Shown: in pieces, positions 7,583-16,285 of the stretch
Layout: the number at the start of each line of letters is the position of its first letter
Numbering within the stretch: position 1 is the stretch's first letter
Assembly: GCA_035541875.1 (NCBI GenBank)
Contig: DATKML010000003.1
Span: forward strand, 1 to 64,000
DNA: 64,000 nucleotides
DNA from: JAJPHI01 sp035541875
GTDB lineage: Bacteria > Desulfobacterota > Binatia > Binatales > Binataceae
Direction of reading: 5' to 3'
The notes under the pieces: generated by a model
Databases searched by the model: none
What the model was told of the DNA's origin: nothing
What the model saw: only the letters and a program-made list of their open reading frames with translations
Translations under genes and position numbers: made by a program

Positions 7583-9907
7583 CTAGTCGCCGATTGTGAC
7601 GATCGTCGCGCCGGCACCCCCCTGATGGGGTTCGGCCTGGCGGAATCCGGCGCAGTAGGGCGAGGTGGCGAGATACTCGTGAACGGCCTTCTTCAGTGCG
7701 CCGGACCCGATTCCATGGATAACGCGGACTTCCTTCTGGTTGGTCAGGTACGCCTGATCGAGGAACTCTTCGAGCCTGCGCAAAGCGTCACTGGTGCGCT
7801 CACCGACGAGATTCAATTCGGCCTCGATACTCTTACTTGAGGTCACGGTCACGGCCGGAGGAGCTTCAGCACCCCGCGCGGGTCGAGCGCGACGCAGCCG
7901 CTCAGGCGCGACTTCGATTCTTAATCCTCCACGGCTGAAGATCGCTTTGCCCGGTTCGATCGCGAGCAGCTCGCCACGAATATCACCGAGCTCGACCTGA
8001 TCGCCTGCCCGGAGTGGTGCTTCCGGTTCTTCCTTCGGTCGCGCCTCGCGCGGCGTTATTGCGTCGAGCCTGGCGCTGGCCGCGGCCATCCGATGGGCCA
8101 GATCGTGGCGTGTTTTGCTCTGCGCCTTCATCTCGGCGATAACGTTGGCGCCTTCACGCCGAATCTCGTCGATTAGCCTCGCGCCGCTGTCGCGAATCTC
8201 CTTGCGCTCCGTCTCAAGCTGCGCGCGCGTGCGCTCGATCGCCGTGGTGGCTGCTCGATCGCGCTCGCGCATCATGCGTTCCTGTTCGGCTAGCTTTTCG
8301 CTCTGCTCTTTCAGGCTCGCGCGCTCCTGCTCCAACCGTTGCAGGGCGTCCGCGAGTTCCGCGCTACCAGCAGGTAGTGCTGCTTCGGCTGCGCCGACTA
8401 CCTCTTCCGGCAGACCGAGGCGACGCGCAATGGCGAGACCGTAACTTTGTCCAATCGTATGCGGCTTCAGCCGATAGAGCGGCGCTAACCTATCAGCGTC
8501 GAAATCAACCGCGGCTGCATCAAAGCCCGATCGCGAGTAAGCGTGCAGTTTGACCGCCGTGGAATGAGTCGCGACCGCGACGATACAATCGCGCGCTGCA
8601 AGATAATCCATCAGTCCGATCGCGAGTGCTGCGCCCTCGACCGGATCGGTGCCGCCGCCCGGTTCGTCCAGGATGACCAGCGCGGGCTCCTTGAGCGAGC
8701 GAATCACGTCGCTCATGTTCACGACATGCGCCGCAAAGCTGGAGAGACTAGCGGCGATCGATTGTTCGTCGCCGATATCTGCAAAGACGCTGCGGAAAAT
8801 TTTGAGCTTGCTGCCAAGGACCGCCGGAATCATGATTCCCGCCTGCGCCATCAGGGCGAACAGTCCGAGCGTCTTCAGCGCGACCGTCTTGCCGCCTGTG
8901 TTGGGACCCGAGATCACGATACCGTGCTGGCCGACACCGATACGCAAAGCGATCGGCACCACAGAACGTCCCGTTGCGACCAACAGCGGATGCCGTGCTT
9001 CGCGCAGTTCTATCTCATCCTCCGCGATCTCCGGCTCGATACAGCCGAAGCGCTCAGCGAAGATCGCGCGGGCATTGAGTGCATCGAGCGCGACTAACGC
9101 CTCGAAGGCCAGATGGAGCTGATCGGCATAGCCGCGTACCATCGCGGATAACCGCATCAGCAGGCGATACTCTTCAGCCGCTGCCTCCCGCTCTATCAGC
9201 GCGAGGCGATTGTTCAGTTCGACCGCCCACATCGGCTCGACGAACAGCGTTTCACCGGAGACCGAGCGATCTTGGACAACCCCTTCGAGTCGTTCGGTGT
9301 AGTTCAACTTGAGCGGCAGCACGAAGCGGCGATTGCGGATGGTGACGACGTAATCCGAAACGAAGGGCTCCATCCCAGCCGCGTTAAGCGAACGAGCAAG
9401 CCGCGTCTCCAGTTCGAGCCGTTGATCGCGCAATCGGTTGCGCAGGCGCTTCAATTCGGGACTGGCTTCGTCGAACAACCCGCCGTCATCGGCGAGCGCT
9501 CGCAGCAATGCGTCGGCGAGTTCCTTCGGCGCGACGAGATTACGGACGATCGTGCCCAAATGGGGCAGGGCTTCGACGCGTGAACGCAGAAAGGCTTCGG
9601 CAGTGCGCGCCGCGATCACGAAATCGCGAATCTGGACGAGGGCCTCGCCGCCCAGTACCGCACCTTCGGGCGCGACCGCCAGCATCAACTCGCGTTGATC
9701 GACGAAGTCATCGATCGGCACCCCGCCGGAACGACTGCGCAGCTCGACGAGTTCGGCAGCCGTGCGCAAACGCTCGCGAACTTCGGCTACATCCGAAGAG
9801 GGATGCAACGCCGCGACCCGTCGCTTGCCCGGCTCCGATACAGCGAAGCCGGTGACGATCGCAACGACCTTATCGAATTCGAGGGCTTTGAGATCCCGTT
9901 CGCGCAT
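7583..9907 (-). CDS. mutS2: Endonuclease MutS2
   Basis: A 774-residue MutS2, about the usual length. The N-terminal MutS core/clamp region is followed by the ABC-type ATPase: Walker A GPNTGGKT (about residue 335), the signature region DEQSIAASLSSFAAHV, and Walker B VILDEPGGGTDP. Then come a charged coiled coil (about 515-600, LEQERASLKEQSEKLAEQER) and a C-terminal Smr nuclease domain (LNLVGERTSDALRRLEEF...VIHGIGSGALKK). MutS2 suppresses homologous recombination and can act on stalled ribosomes; it is not a mismatch-repair MutS. It lies tail to tail with the reductase gene, four bases apart. Confidence 0.96.
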   Translation of the reverse strand: MRERDLKALEFDKVVAIVTGFAVSEPGKRRVAALHPSSDVAEVRERLRTAAELVELRSRSGGVPIDDFVDQRELMLAVAPEGAVLGGEALVQIRDFVIAARTAEAFLRSRVEALPHLGTIVRNLVAPKELADALLRALADDGGLFDEASPELKRLRNRLRDQRLELETRLARSLNAAGMEPFVSDYVVTIRNRRFVLPLKLNYTERLEGVVQDRSVSGETLFVEPMWAVELNNRLALIEREAAAEEYRLLMRLSAMVRGYADQLHLAFEALVALDALNARAIFAERFGCIEPEIAEDEIELREARHPLLVATGRSVVPIALRIGVGQHGIVISGPNTGGKTVALKTLGLFALMAQAGIMIPAVLGSKLKIFRSVFADIGDEQSIAASLSSFAAHVVNMSDVIRSLKEPALVILDEPGGGTDPVEGAALAIGLMDYLAARDCIVAVATHSTAVKLHAYSRSGFDAAAVDFDADRLAPLYRLKPHTIGQSYGLAIARRLGLPEEVVGAAEAALPAGSAELADALQRLEQERASLKEQSEKLAEQERMMRERDRAATTAIERTRAQLETERKEIRDSGARLIDEIRREGANVIAEMKAQSKTRHDLAHRMAAASARLDAITPREARPKEEPEAPLRAGDQVELGDIRGELLAIEPGKAIFSRGGLRIEVAPERLRRARPARGAEAPPAVTVTSSKSIEAELNLVGERTSDALRRLEEFLDQAYLTNQKEVRVIHGIGSGALKKAVHEYLATSPYCAGFRQAEPHQGGAGATIVTIGD

Positions 9908-9951
9908 TTACAGCAGTTTAGCCCGAACTCTCGCCCACTCAATTGATCGGC

Positions 9952-10923
9952 CTAGCCACGAACTGCCTTGGCGAAGGCTTCGAGCTCTCGCGGGATATCC
10001 GGTCCGGCAGGTTGATAGGCGATTTCGGAGGCTCCTTGCGCTTCGAGCGCGGCGACCCGCTCGCGCCATCCAGCACTATTGAGCGCGAGCCCCTGCTGCG
10101 CCAGCAGAGCGCCCGTGACGAAGCGGCGATCGCGCTCGTTCACCCCAATCAGATGCTGATCGTGCAGCGCGAGATGGCGCACGCGTTCGGGTATCGAGTT
10201 ATAGACCGAGGCCCACGCTTCGGCGTCGGGGATACGCCCGAGCTGTCCCCACTCCATCGCCGCGTGGAACGCGACAGCCGCGCCGTGTCCTGCAGCCGCG
10301 ATCGAGCGCGCCGAACCGGGATCTTCACCCTCATCGAGCACCGTACCGAAGGTCAGGACGACGCTAGTCTTGAATCCTGCGATTGGCGCCATCGCCGCAA
10401 AAACACCGTCGCCCAACTCGTGCGCCGCCGCGATTCCTTTGGGACCAGCCGCTGCGATGATGAACGGCACCTCGATCGGCCGCGGGGCGCCGAAGCCCGC
10501 CGGATGCATCATCTGCATCATGCCGCCTTCCCATTCGACCTGCTCGCCGCGCAGCAGCGCTTTCAATGCTTTGATGTACTCGCGGACGATCGACCATTTC
10601 ATCGGGCGCTGCCCGAGCGTCAGCCGACCCGTGAAACCCGATCCGATTCCGATCGTGACGCGGCTTGCACCAGCTATCGATACCAGTGTTGCAATCCCCG
10701 ATGCGTTCGCCATCGGATGACGCAACGTCGGCACCAGGACGCCGGGTCCGAGAACGATCCGCGTCGTCTTTTCCGCCGCGCGGCAGAGTTGCACCCAAAC
10801 GTCGGGATAGAGTGCAGGCGAATCGTAAAACCATGCCCGCTCATAGCCCAGGTTTTCTGCTACTCGCGCGTGTTCGTGCGATTGGTTCGAGGTTGCAAAG
10901 GCACACGCCAGTTTGATCGCCAT
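9952..10923 (-). CDS. LLM-class flavin/F420-dependent oxidoreductase
   Basis: A 323-residue protein of the bacterial luciferase-like superfamily (TIM barrel using FMN or F420). Visible marks are the early strand LACAF, AENLGYERAWFYDSP, the core LGPGVLVPTLRHPMANAS and SRVTIGIGSGFTGRLTLG, and a C-terminal AYQPAGPDIPREL. The substrate cannot be told from sequence; members oxidise or reduce diverse organic compounds, and the F420-type 5,10-methylene-H4MPT reductase subgroup has a similar glycine-rich segment. It is transcribed leftward, divergent from the acyl-CoA carboxylase gene. Three genes of this superfamily occur in the window. Confidence 0.85.
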   Translation of the reverse strand: MAIKLACAFATSNQSHEHARVAENLGYERAWFYDSPALYPDVWVQLCRAAEKTTRIVLGPGVLVPTLRHPMANASGIATLVSIAGASRVTIGIGSGFTGRLTLGQRPMKWSIVREYIKALKALLRGEQVEWEGGMMQMMHPAGFGAPRPIEVPFIIAAAGPKGIAAAHELGDGVFAAMAPIAGFKTSVVLTFGTVLDEGEDPGSARSIAAAGHGAAVAFHAAMEWGQLGRIPDAEAWASVYNSIPERVRHLALHDQHLIGVNERDRRFVTGALLAQQGLALNSAGWRERVAALEAQGASEIAYQPAGPDIPRELEAFAKAVRG

Positions 10924-11021
10924 CTTCTCGCTCCGTTCAGACAGTTAAGCTCAAGCGCGACGGTTCCATATCAGGCCGCCAAATTATCAAAGCACGGCCG
11001 AGTTTGGCATACTCATCGGCC

Positions 11022-12638
11022 ATGGAACGGATTGAATCCCGCATCAACCCCAGCAGCCCGGACTTCAAGCAAAATCGCGACGCGATGATCGCGCGATGCG
11101 ACAAGCTGCGCGCCGATATCGAGCGGATTCGTCTCGGCGGTCCCGAGAATGCCCGCAAGCGCCACGTCGACCGTGGCAAGCTGCTCGTCCGGGATCGAGT
11201 GAAGCGTCTGCTCGATCCCGAGACGCCCTTCCTCGAGCTTTCGACGCTCGCAGCTTACGGGATGTACGACGGTGACGCGCCGGCCGCCAGTATCGTGACC
11301 GGTCTCGGGCGGATTCAGGGGCGCGAGGCTGTGATTGTCGCCAACGACGCGACGGTTAAGGGCGGCACTTATTATCCCATTACCGTGAAGAAGCATCTGC
11401 GGGCGCAGGAGATCGCACTCGAAAATCGGCTGCCCTGCGTTTACTTGGTCGATTCGGGTGGTGCGTTTTTGCCGCTGCAGGCGGAGGTTTTTCCCGATCG
11501 CGAACACTTCGGCAGAATTTTCTACAACATGGCGCGGATGTCAGCGGCGGGAATCGCACAGGTCGCCGTTGTGATGGGATCATGCACCGCCGGCGGCGCG
11601 TACGTCCCCGCGATGTGCGACGAAAACATCATCGTGCGCGAGCAGGGCACTATTTTCCTCGGGGGGCCGCCGTTGGTCCGCGCGGCGACCGGCGAAGTCG
11701 TTACTGCCGAAGACCTCGGTGGGGGCGACGTCCACACGCGTATCTCGGGCGTCAGTGATCATCTAGCAGATGACGACGAACATGCGATTGAGATCGCGCG
11801 CAGCGTCTTTGAAAATCTCGGCACCAAGAGGAACCTCGACGCGGTACTCGGCCAAGATACGCCCGAAGATCCATATTACGATCCCGCGGAACTCTACGGC
11901 ATCGTCTCGGTCGATCCGCGCAAGCCTTACGAAGTGCGCGAGGTAATCGCGCGGATCGTCGACGGCAGCCGGATGCATGAATTCAAGCCGCGCTATGGCG
12001 CCTCGTTGGTGACCGGCTTCGCCCGTATCTACGGCTATCCGGTGGGAATCATCGCGAACAATGGCGTGCTCTTCAGCGAATCGGCGCTCAAAGCGACACA
12101 CTTCATACAGATGTGCTGCACGCGGCGAATTCCGCTGCTCTTCCTGCAGAACATCACGGGCTTTATCGTCGGCAAGCGCTACGAGCAGGGCGGTATCGCG
12201 AAAGATGGCGCCAAGATGGTTAATGCGGTCGCCAACGCGCAGGTGCCGAAATTTACCGTCGTGATTGGGGCGTCGAACGGCGCGGGTAACTACGGGATGT
12301 GCGGGCGTGCCTACTCGCCGCGTATGCTCTTCATGTGGCCCAACGCCAAGATCTCCGTGATGGGTGGGGAGCAGGCCGCGAACACGCTCCTTACCGTAAA
12401 GCTGGATCAACTGGCGCGCGAAGGCGGTAAGATGTCGCCGGAGGAGCAGGCTGAGTTCGTCCGACCCACGCTGGAGAAATACGAGCATGAATCGAGCTGT
12501 TACTACGCCAGCGCACGTATCTGGGATGACGGCGTGATCGATCCGCTTGATACGCGCGCGACGCTGGCCCTCGGTATCGCAGCATCGCTCAATGCAGGTA
12601 TCCCGGAAACCCCACCTTTTGGTGTTTTCCGGATGTAG
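11022..12638 (+). CDS. Acyl-CoA carboxylase, carboxyltransferase (beta) subunit
   Basis: About 538 residues from ATG 11022; a TTG at 11004 is an alternative. It belongs to the biotin-dependent carboxyltransferase family. The segment DSGGAFLPLQAEVFPDREHFGRIFYN cannot be given in full here, but its core LQAEVFPDREHFGRI, together with VVMGSCTAGGAYVPAM and IFLGGPPLVRAATGE, is typical of methylcrotonoyl-CoA carboxylase beta (leucine catabolism). Related geranyl- or propionyl-CoA enzymes cannot be excluded. The enzyme moves CO2 from carboxybiotin to the acyl-CoA. The alpha subunit (biotin carboxylase plus carrier) is not in the window, which is unusual because the genes are often adjacent. A toxin-antitoxin operon begins immediately after its stop. 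Confidence 0.9.
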   Translation: MERIESRINPSSPDFKQNRDAMIARCDKLRADIERIRLGGPENARKRHVDRGKLLVRDRVKRLLDPETPFLELSTLAAYGMYDGDAPAASIVTGLGRIQGREAVIVANDATVKGGTYYPITVKKHLRAQEIALENRLPCVYLVDSGGAFLPLQAEVFPDREHFGRIFYNMARMSAAGIAQVAVVMGSCTAGGAYVPAMCDENIIVREQGTIFLGGPPLVRAATGEVVTAEDLGGGDVHTRISGVSDHLADDDEHAIEIARSVFENLGTKRNLDAVLGQDTPEDPYYDPAELYGIVSVDPRKPYEVREVIARIVDGSRMHEFKPRYGASLVTGFARIYGYPVGIIANNGVLFSESALKATHFIQMCCTRRIPLLFLQNITGFIVGKRYEQGGIAKDGAKMVNAVANAQVPKFTVVIGASNGAGNYGMCGRAYSPRMLFMWPNAKISVMGGEQAANTLLTVKLDQLAREGGKMSPEEQAEFVRPTLEKYEHESSCYYASARIWDDGVIDPLDTRATLALGIAASLNAGIPETPPFGVFRM

Positions 12639-12652
12639 CTGGTGTCTGAAGC

Positions 12653-12674
12653 GTACGAATTGTACAATTCGTAC
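12653..12674. promoter_or_regulatory. Perfect 22-bp palindrome abutting the antitoxin start
   Basis: The 22 bases are a perfect inverted repeat of GTACGAATTGT with no spacer, ending one base before the antitoxin ATG at 12675. Phd/YefM antitoxins repress their own operons by binding palindromes at the promoter/start, so this is a strong operator candidate. If translation began at GTG 12642 instead, the palindrome would be coding (YELYNSY). Confidence 0.75.
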
Positions 12675-12959
12675 ATGCCCAAGACAGCTAAATCGGGGAA
12701 ACCATCGTCGATCGCGGCTACCGATGCGCGTGACCAGTTCGCGGACCTGATCAACCGCGTAGCGTATGGGAAGGATCGCATCCTTCTCACGCGGAGGGCG
12801 AGGCCGGTTGCCGCGATAGTCCCACTCGACGACTTGCGTGTCCTCGAAGAGCTCGAAGATAGAGCTGACCGCGAAGCGCTTCGTCGCGCTCAAAGTGAGG
12901 TCAAACGCAAGGGCGCGATTCCCTGGACCACCCTCAAGCAAGAATTGGGTCTCGACTAG
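12675..12959 (+). CDS. Phd/YefM-family type II antitoxin
   Basis: A 94-residue antitoxin when started at ATG 12675; GTG 12642 is an alternative. The N-terminal DNA-binding part (SSIAATDARDQFADLINRVAYGKDRILLTRR.RPVAAIVPLDDL) has the Phd/YefM beta-strand/helix pattern: an A..AR..F..L...V..G, then I.LTR.G/R.PVA.I. The charged C-terminal helix (LEELEDRADREALRRAQSEVKRKG) would wrap the toxin. It is followed three bases later by a RelE/ParE toxin, the standard antitoxin-first order. Autoregulation through the palindrome at 12653-12674 is likely. Confidence 0.9.
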   Translation: MPKTAKSGKPSSIAATDARDQFADLINRVAYGKDRILLTRRARPVAAIVPLDDLRVLEELEDRADREALRRAQSEVKRKGAIPWTTLKQELGLD

Positions 12960-12962
12960 TTA

Positions 12963-13217
12963 GTGCCCTACACCATCGAGTTTGCACCTTCGGCAGCGAG
13001 AGAGTTACAAAAACTTGAGCGGCGGGTTCAAACCAGACTAGCCACCGCAATCGACGCGCTAGCGCTAAATTTTCGTCCTCAAGGTGCTGCCAAGCTTACT
13101 GGAACCGAAGCGTGGCGGATTAGGGTAGATGACTATCGCGTTTTGTACGAAATCAAGGATCGAACGCTTGTTGTTTTGATTTTACGAATCGCCCATCGTC
13201 GAGAGGTTTATCGTTAA
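12963..13217 (+). CDS. RelE/ParE-family toxin
   Basis: An 84-residue protein beginning at GTG 12963, three bases after the antitoxin stop. Family features are YTIEFAPSAARELQKL at the N-terminus, the central R..LTG.EAWRIRVDDYRVLYEI and the C-terminal VLILRIAHRREVYR. RelE-type toxins cut mRNA on the ribosome; ParE-type inhibit gyrase. The conserved RI..YR..YEI and C-terminal HR..VYR favour the RelE branch. The length is normal and nothing suggests inactivation. Confidence 0.9.
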   Translation: MPYTIEFAPSAARELQKLERRVQTRLATAIDALALNFRPQGAAKLTGTEAWRIRVDDYRVLYEIKDRTLVVLILRIAHRREVYR

Positions 13218-13289
13218 CCATACTGCGAAGTATTGGGTTAAGGTGGTTATCGCGTCCGAACAGAGGCCAACCCGCGAAAGGAGCCGATC

Positions 13290-14255
13290 ATGAAAGGCTA
13301 CGGCGTTACCGTTTCTCCGATGTCTGGGATTCCCTATCCCGAATTCGTTCGACTCGCGCGCGAAACCGAGGATAGCGGTTACGGCGGCGTCTTTATCCCG
13401 GAGGCCAATAACGATGCGTTGCTGTGTTCGATGGCCGTCGCGAACGCCACCAAACGAATCAATATCGGCACTTGGATCGTGAATATCTATCTGCGCGAGC
13501 CGACGCTATGCGCAGCAGCGGCCGAGATGGTGCAGGACGCTGCCGAAGGGCGTTTCATTCTCGGCCTCGGCGTGAGCCATCGCCCTGCGCTCGAATTGCG
13601 CGGTATCAACATGGGAAACGCGCGTGATCGTCTGCGCCGCGATACCAAAGTGATTCGCGATGCCTTCAGCGGGGCGATCGATATGTTTGGGATGAAGTTC
13701 CGCGCCCCCAAGCATCCGATACCGATCTACTTCGCCGCGCTCGCTATGGAGACGGCGAAGCTCGGCGGCGAACTGGCCGATGGACTGATGCTCTACATGT
13801 GCCCGCCCGAGAGGATGCGCAAATCGATCGACGCGGCGCGCAACGTGGCTCAGCAGAACAATCGCAAGCCCTCGGACCTCACGATGACCTGCGGCGTCCC
13901 GGTCTTCCTGCATGACGATCTGAACAAGGCCTACGCTGCTGCGCGGTCAGGGCTGGCCTTCTACGGAGCGTTGCCCTTCTACAATCGGATTATGGCCAAC
14001 AGCGGCTTTGCGGGTCCGGCGGCGCAGATTATGGAAGCCGCCAAGAAGCGCGACAACGCTGGGATGGTAGCTGCGGTTACCAATGAACTCGCCGATTCGG
14101 TGGCGCTCGTCGGTCCGGCCTCGCGCTGTATCGAGCGACTGGTGGCGTACCGGGAACAGGGCTGCGATGTCCCCATTCTGGTGCCGAATCCAATCGGAGA
14201 AGACTTTTCAACCGGTGTGCGACGCCTGCTGAAAGCCTTCAGCAAACTCAACTAG
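13290..14255 (+). CDS. LLM-class F420/flavin-dependent oxidoreductase
   Basis: A 321-residue luciferase-like oxidoreductase with a good AAAGGAG site before the ATG. Segments MSGIPYPEFVRLARETEDSGYGGVFIPEAN cannot all be quoted, but EFVRLARETEDSGYGGVF, INIGTWIVNIYLREP, GRFILGLGVSHRP and LADGLMLYMCPPERM are typical of the superfamily. It is followed, 19 bases after its stop, by an AtzG-like/amidase pair, suggesting a three-gene unit. The substrate is unknown. Amidase plus flavin-dependent monooxygenase would fit breakdown of a nitrogen-containing compound, but this is inference. Confidence 0.85.
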   Translation: MKGYGVTVSPMSGIPYPEFVRLARETEDSGYGGVFIPEANNDALLCSMAVANATKRINIGTWIVNIYLREPTLCAAAAEMVQDAAEGRFILGLGVSHRPALELRGINMGNARDRLRRDTKVIRDAFSGAIDMFGMKFRAPKHPIPIYFAALAMETAKLGGELADGLMLYMCPPERMRKSIDAARNVAQQNNRKPSDLTMTCGVPVFLHDDLNKAYAAARSGLAFYGALPFYNRIMANSGFAGPAAQIMEAAKKRDNAGMVAAVTNELADSVALVGPASRCIERLVAYREQGCDVPILVPNPIGEDFSTGVRRLLKAFSKLN

Positions 14256-14274
14256 GTCGCTTGTGAAGGTCACT

Positions 14275-14493
14275 ATGGCACGGCTCACACCCGAAACCGT
14301 TAAAGTCCTCGCGCACCAGCTCTACGATTACGATCTCAGCGATGACTCGGCCGTCTCGGTCGCGCATATCGTTGGTGCGATGACTCATTATTTACGGCGG
14401 CTCGACGCATTGCCGCTCGGTGGTCTGCAGCCGCCTTTCGGCTACGCAACCATTGTGGCCGAGGCTCAACGTATCAATCGCGGGAAAAAATAA
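14275..14493 (+). CDS. AtzG-like (DUF4089-type) amidase partner subunit
   Basis: A 72-residue protein. ATG 14275 has GAAGG five bases upstream and was preferred over GTG 14263. The sequence (LTPETVKVLAHQLYDYDLSD, then a helical middle and a C-terminal PPFGYATIVAEAQRI) resembles the small DUF4089/AtzG subunit. In the cyanuric-acid pathway AtzG, a GatC-like chain, stabilises the amidase AtzE. Its stop overlaps the amidase start (TAATG), so translation is coupled, as expected for two subunits of one enzyme. The family assignment rests on length, context and the helical pattern. Confidence 0.75.
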   Translation: MARLTPETVKVLAHQLYDYDLSDDSAVSVAHIVGAMTHYLRRLDALPLGGLQPPFGYATIVAEAQRINRGKK

Positions 14494-15911
14494 TGAGTAA
14501 TCCAGCCGAGTTGCTCAGCTTTGATGTCGCGACGCTCGCCGAGAATTTTCGGCGCAAGATGCTCTCGCCGGTCGAGGTTACCGATGCCTATCTCGCTCAG
14601 ATAGAACGGCTGGAGCCGAAGCTGCGATGCTATATCACAGTGACCGCCGACCTTGCCCGCGCCTCCGCCAAGCAGGCTGAAACGGAAATTGCCTCGGGCA
14701 ATTGGCGCGGCCCCTTTCACGGAATTCCGGTTGGCTTAAAGGATCTCTGCAGCACCAAGGGGATTCGCACGACCGGCGGTTCGAAGATTCTCGCCGACTC
14801 TGTGCCCGACTTCGATTGCACCGTATGGGCGCGGCTCGCTGAAGCGGGCGCTGTTCTCCTCGGCAAATTGAACCTGCATGAGTTCGCTGCGGGCGCGACG
14901 AACACGAATCAGCATTGGGGAGTCTGTCGTAATCCTTACAACACCGACCGCATCCCGGGTGGGTCCAGCGGCGGATCCGGTGCGGCGATTGTCTCGCGGA
15001 TGGCGGCCGCGACTATTGGAACGGACACCGGCGGATCGATTCGGATTCCGGCGGCGTTCTGCGGATGCGTCGGGATGAAGCAGACCTACAGCCGCGTGAG
15101 TCGCTACGGAGTTCTGCCGCTTTCCGATTCGCTCGACCATGCGGGTCCGATCACGCGCAGCGTTCGCGACGCTGCCCTGATGCTCCAGGTTATCGCGGGT
15201 CATGATCCAAACGATGCTACATCCAGTCACGAGCCGGTTCCCGACTATGCGTCCGTCTGCGGGCGTGAGGTCAAAGGTATGCGCCTTGGGGTTGTCCGCG
15301 AGCTGACAGTGGGATTGAGCAGCGAGGTCGCGTCGTCGTTCAATGGCGCACTGGCGAAACTGAGCGAAATCGGCGCCGAAGTCACGGAGGTGTCGATTCC
15401 CGTAATCGAACATATCGCGGGTATCTCCTCGACGATCACTTTTGTCGAGGCCGCAGAGTACCATCAGTCGTGGCTGCGCACCCGCCCCGGTGATTACGGA
15501 ATCGATGTGCGGCGGGCGCTCGAAGCCGGGATGCTGACGCCCGGGCCGCTCTATGTTCGTGCGCAGCGCGCCCGCTCGGTGATGCTCGCGCAGGCGCTCA
15601 CCGCGCTGGAACGCTGCGATGCGCTGGTGGCACCGACCACTGCTATTCCAGCGCCCGTTATCGATGTCGGTGCGCGAGCCAAGCTGCCGACGGGCGAGGC
15701 AGTCGATATGGTCGCTGCAATACTGCGCTTCACGGCGCCATTCAATGTGACGGGCCAGCCGGCGCTCGCCTTGCCCACGGGTTTATCAGCCGACGGGCTG
15801 CCGCTATCGATGCAGATTATCGGGCGGCCCTTCGATGAGTCGGGTGTTTTTCAGATCGCCGCCGCTTACGAAGCCGCCCGCGGCCCGCTCCCTGAACCGA
15901 AGGCGCTATAG
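14493..15911 (+). CDS. Amidase-signature hydrolase (AtzE/GatA-like)
   Basis: A 472-residue amidase-signature enzyme. The catalytic Ser-cisSer-Lys triad is visible: Lys in PVGLKDL (about residue 80), cis-Ser in GGSSGGSGAAIV (about 160) and nucleophile Ser in IGTDTGGSIRIPAAFCG (about 180). Such enzymes cleave amide bonds of small carboxamides, biuret derivatives or Gln in tRNA amidation. The adjacent AtzG-like subunit argues for an AtzE-type enzyme rather than GatA, since gatB and gatC are absent. Translation is coupled to the upstream small subunit. The substrate is not determined. Confidence 0.9.
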   Translation: MSNPAELLSFDVATLAENFRRKMLSPVEVTDAYLAQIERLEPKLRCYITVTADLARASAKQAETEIASGNWRGPFHGIPVGLKDLCSTKGIRTTGGSKILADSVPDFDCTVWARLAEAGAVLLGKLNLHEFAAGATNTNQHWGVCRNPYNTDRIPGGSSGGSGAAIVSRMAAATIGTDTGGSIRIPAAFCGCVGMKQTYSRVSRYGVLPLSDSLDHAGPITRSVRDAALMLQVIAGHDPNDATSSHEPVPDYASVCGREVKGMRLGVVRELTVGLSSEVASSFNGALAKLSEIGAEVTEVSIPVIEHIAGISSTITFVEAAEYHQSWLRTRPGDYGIDVRRALEAGMLTPGPLYVRAQRARSVMLAQALTALERCDALVAPTTAIPAPVIDVGARAKLPTGEAVDMVAAILRFTAPFNVTGQPALALPTGLSADGLPLSMQIIGRPFDESGVFQIAAAYEAARGPLPEPKAL

Positions 15912-15931
15912 TTAGCTGGTCTGGGGCAGTT

Positions 15932-16285
15932 TCAAGCTTTCCGTCGAGTTCGCGGAGAAACGGTGAGTCCGAGAAAAACCAGCATGCTTTGATTGAGTCG
16001 CAAAAGGTCGGAGTCGTCGAGATGGCCAATTCGTTCGCCCATCTTTGACCTAGGAACCGTCGTAATCTTGTCGACCATCAAACGGCTGGGTGAGCGCAGA
16101 CCATTATTCGGATTCGGTTCGATCAGAAGTCTGAACAACGGAGCATCTAGTTCGGAGGTAGTAAAAGCGCAGATAGTTATCGAACCGGTCGCATCAAAGC
16201 TGTCGTCCTGAACAATAACGACCGGTCGCGGTTTCCGGGCGTAGTCCGGGCCGCTCGCGACGGTCCAGATCTCACCGCGCTTCAC
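15932..16285 (-). CDS. MazF/PemK-family toxin endoribonuclease
   Basis: A 117-residue protein with the PemK/MazF fold signature: KRGEIWTV at the start, the loop and strand RKPRPVVIVQDD, then ITICAFTTSE, SRLMVDKITTVPRSKMGERIGHL and a C-terminal helix. MazF toxins cleave single-stranded mRNA at short motifs. The start is GTG 16285, overlapping the stop of the upstream antitoxin (GTGA). The extra C-terminal residues SPRTRRKA are basic. It is convergent with the amidase gene. Confidence 0.9.
   Translation of the reverse strand: MKRGEIWTVASGPDYARKPRPVVIVQDDSFDATGSITICAFTTSELDAPLFRLLIEPNPNNGLRSPSRLMVDKITTVPRSKMGERIGHLDDSDLLRLNQSMLVFLGLTVSPRTRRKA

Noticed and set aside
9943..11088. Long open frame opposite the LLM oxidoreductase
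   Set aside because: It is an antisense shadow: Arg- and His-rich with no motif, lying over a clearly coding gene.
11763..12941. 392-codon open frame opposite the acyl-CoA carboxylase and antitoxin genes
   Set aside because: Antisense to convincing genes and without domain motifs.
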